A stretch of 64,000 nt of DNA from Lysobacterales bacterium. GTDB taxonomy: Bacteria; Pseudomonadota; Gammaproteobacteria; Xanthomonadales; Marinicellaceae. The notes under the pieces are model-generated. The model had not been told where the DNA came from, made no database searches, and saw only the letters and a program-made list of their open reading frames with translations. This document shows, in pieces, positions 62,789 through 64,000 of this stretch. The position numbers and the translations under genes are program-made. The stretch lies in NCBI GenBank assembly GCA_026982315.1, contig JALSHI010000025.1:144574-208573 (forward strand), read 5' to 3'. Within the stretch, counting starts at the first letter, position 1. Each line of letters opens with the position of its first letter.

Positions 62789-63592
62789 TTATGTGGGCAT
62801 AACGCCCAACTTCTGCTTTGGAGTTATGCCGCCCAAAGCCATATTGGGCCGCTCATTATTGTATATCCATAGCCACCGGGTTGCCTGTTCTCGAACCTGT
62901 TCAAGTGTTTCAAACAGATGTTGATTCAGCCAGTCATATCGCACTGTACGGTTGTAGCGCTCCACATAGGCGTTTTGCTGTGGTTTGCCAGGCTGAATAT
63001 GCGCTATCCTGATGGATTGGCGCTCGACCCAGTCAAGCAAAGTCTGACTGATATACTCTGGTCCGTTGTCACAGCGCAGTACTTCAGGTTTTCCCCGCCA
63101 TTCGATGATATTCTCCAGCACGCGAATAACTCTGTGTGCAGGAAGTGAAAAGTCCACTTCTATGCCCAACCCTTCACGGTTGTAGTCATCCAAAACATTG
63201 AGCAGTCTGTATGAGCGCCCTGTGCTCAGGCTGTCATGCATGAAGTCCATGGACCAGACCTGGTTGATGGCTTGGGGAATGTGAAGAGGCGCCGGTTTGT
63301 TTCGAATGATCCGCTTTTTCGGTTTGATGCGCAGGTTCAGCTCCAGTTTCCGATAGATGCGATATACGCGCTTGTGGTTCCATTTGAAGCCTTTGACATT
63401 GCGCAAATACAAAAAGCACAGTTTGAACCCCCAATTTCGATAGGTGGTGGTCAGTCTGATCAGCCAGTCGGCAATCAGCTCATTCTCATCTGACAGTTTG
63501 GGCTGATAACGGTAGCAGTTGAGGCTGATGAACAACGCTGTACAAGCCTGGCGTATGCTGATGTTGTGCTTCCTCACCGCTGTTTTGGCCAT
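62789..63592 (-). CDS. IS3-family transposase OrfB (DDE domain)
   Basis: 267 residues are shown from the first ATG, but the frame continues upstream towards orfA and the working product is the OrfAB fusion. The HTH_21 block ([19 protein letters not shown]) is followed by the DDE/rve catalytic core: Asp in WSMDFMHD, Asp in LRCDNGPEY and Glu in [10 protein letters not shown]. The C-terminal [12 protein letters not shown] is typical of the family. The fused transposase would cut and join the IS ends. Confidence 0.93.
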   Translation of the reverse strand: MAKTAVRKHNISIRQACTALFISLNCYRYQPKLSDENELIADWLIRLTTTYRNWGFKLCFLYLRNVKGFKWNHKRVYRIYRKLELNLRIKPKKRIIRNKPAPLHIPQAINQVWSMDFMHDSLSTGRSYRLLNVLDDYNREGLGIEVDFSLPAHRVIRVLENIIEWRGKPEVLRCDNGPEYISQTLLDWVERQSIRIAHIQPGKPQQNAYVERYNRTVRYDWLNQHLFETLEQVREQATRWLWIYNNERPNMALGGITPKQKLGVMPT

Positions 63593-63612
63593 CTCTCGCC
63601 GCTGAGATGGCC

Positions 63613-63879
63613 TTAGAGCTTTCCCTCAAGGGCTTCTTTGCGGATCTCGGCCATCAGGCGTTCTTCGGCGTACATCTTCTTGAGACGTCTGTTTTCTTCT
63701 TCAAGCTCTTTGAGTCGTGCCATTAAGGAGGCATCCATGCCGCCATATTTGGCTCTCCATTTGTAGAAGGTGGCACTGCTCATGCCATGTTCTCGGCATA
63801 GATCCGGAACGGGTGTACCTGCTTCTGCCTGTTTGAGAATGTTGATGATCTGATTGTCGCTGTAGCGTGATTTGCGCAT
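63613..63879 (-). CDS. IS3-family transposase OrfA (HTH)
   Basis: An 88-residue protein with a helix-turn-helix of the HTH_Tnp_1 type ([29 protein letters not shown], of which [18 protein letters not shown] is the second helix pair) and a leucine-zipper-like segment ([18 protein letters not shown]). It binds the IS ends and regulates transposition. GGAGA precedes its ATG at 63879. Confidence 0.92.
   Translation of the reverse strand: MRKSRYSDNQIINILKQAEAGTPVPDLCREHGMSSATFYKWRAKYGGMDASLMARLKELEEENRRLKKMYAEERLMAEIRKEALEGKL
63619..63625 (-). promoter_or_regulatory. Programmed -1 frameshift heptamer in the IS
   Basis: On the minus strand GGGAAAG reads G-GGA-AAG in the orfA frame, two codons before its TAA, the X-XXY-YYZ type of slippery site. 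A -1 slip leads straight into the orfB frame (AAA GCT CTA AGG) and gives the OrfAB transposase. Confidence 0.8.
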
Positions 63880-63950
63880 GTGGAATCTCCTTCTCGGTCA
63901 TTATCGGAAAATTCCACTTCTAAATGGTGCTTTTTTTCGGGGGCATTACA

Positions 63951-64000
63951 ATCAGAGAAGTCCTTATCTAGGATTTGCTTGGGAAGAACCAGCATAACAT
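63951..64000 (-). pseudogene. HEPN-like gene, 5' part, beyond the IS
   Basis: Minus-strand reading from the window edge gives MLVLPKQILDKDFSD up to the IS junction; the frame remains open to the window edge, so the true start may be upstream (outside). Joined to the 3' part it makes one frame of at least 111 residues. Confidence 0.65.

Larger units (their letters stand above)
62752..63950 (-). mobile_element. IS3-family insertion sequence, complete, 1199 bp
   Basis: The ends are 12-bp inverted repeats with one mismatch: TGTAATACCCCC at 62752-62763 and, on the other strand, TGTAATGCCCCC at 63939-63950. ATCA flanks both sides (62748-62751 and 63951-63954), a 4-bp target duplication in the IS3-family range. 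It carries orfA and orfB in the -1 arrangement. The frames are intact, so the element is probably active or was recently so. Confidence 0.93.

Overview
The window is a stretch of a gammaproteobacterial chromosome of roughly balanced base composition. This is inferred from gene content and synteny: recC-recB-recD, fur divergent from bamE, the rnfH/ratA/smpB group, a Pseudomonas-type fimT/U-pilV-pilW-pilX-pilY1-pilE cluster, miaE, epmC, slyX, zapG, lapA-lapB and an E. coli-numbered RNase E. Two proteins (a Clp-like CRP and an XanB2/FkbO-type chorismatase) recall the Xanthomonas branch, but I would not name a genus.

Layout. 1-5.6 kb: the 3' end of a metallophosphoesterase gene, a PAPS-type sulfotransferase, an ABC-exporter-like membrane domain without ATPase, then corC coupled to a DUF4105/Lnb-type gene. 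5.6-14.3 kb: recCBD. 14.5-14.8 kb: a tRNA-Ala(GGC)/tRNA-Glu(UUC) unit with promoter and terminator, followed by a gene-free block of dispersed palindromic repeats. 15.4-20.5 kb: a secreted M16 peptidase, a tail-anchored FHA-like protein and icd. 20.6-21.5 kb: a second repeat block. 21.5-30.8 kb (minus strand): envelope genes DUF2288, zapG, lapA-lapB, a WecA/WbpL-type transferase, a WbpM-type dehydratase, galU, slyX and two membrane proteins, one GT-C-like. 31-39.5 kb: a lipoprotein M16 peptidase, a GT2-like protein with miaE, a lipoprotein with eight 23-residue repeats and a peptidoglycan-binding domain, a Clp/CRP regulator and a chorismatase. 39.7-47.5 kb: cysS, sufE, ppsR with DUF1249, a fur-queD-TPR-transglycosylase operon, bamE, rnfH, ratA, smpB. 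47.6-54.9 kb: the type IV pilus minor pilin/PilY1 operon. 55-62.2 kb: epmC, proC, psiE-like, a long rne leader, rne, a 1-Cys-type peroxiredoxin and a YjjG-like phosphatase. 62.4-64 kb: a complete IS3-family element inserted in a small HEPN-like gene.

How it fits together: much of the window serves the cell envelope (lipoprotein maturation, LPS regulation and assembly, outer-membrane assembly, pili), with DNA repair, tRNA maturation and metal/redox regulation interspersed. The most interesting points are: (i) a DUF4105/Lnb-type gene coupled to corC in the place where gammaproteobacteria usually carry lnt; (ii) a CRP homologue with a Clp-type glutamate in the nucleotide pocket beside a chorismatase; (iii) the eight-repeat lipoprotein; (iv) a HEPN-like gene split by an IS with exact 4-bp target duplications; (v) a cysteine-free Fur. 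No phage, CRISPR array or large genomic island is visible.
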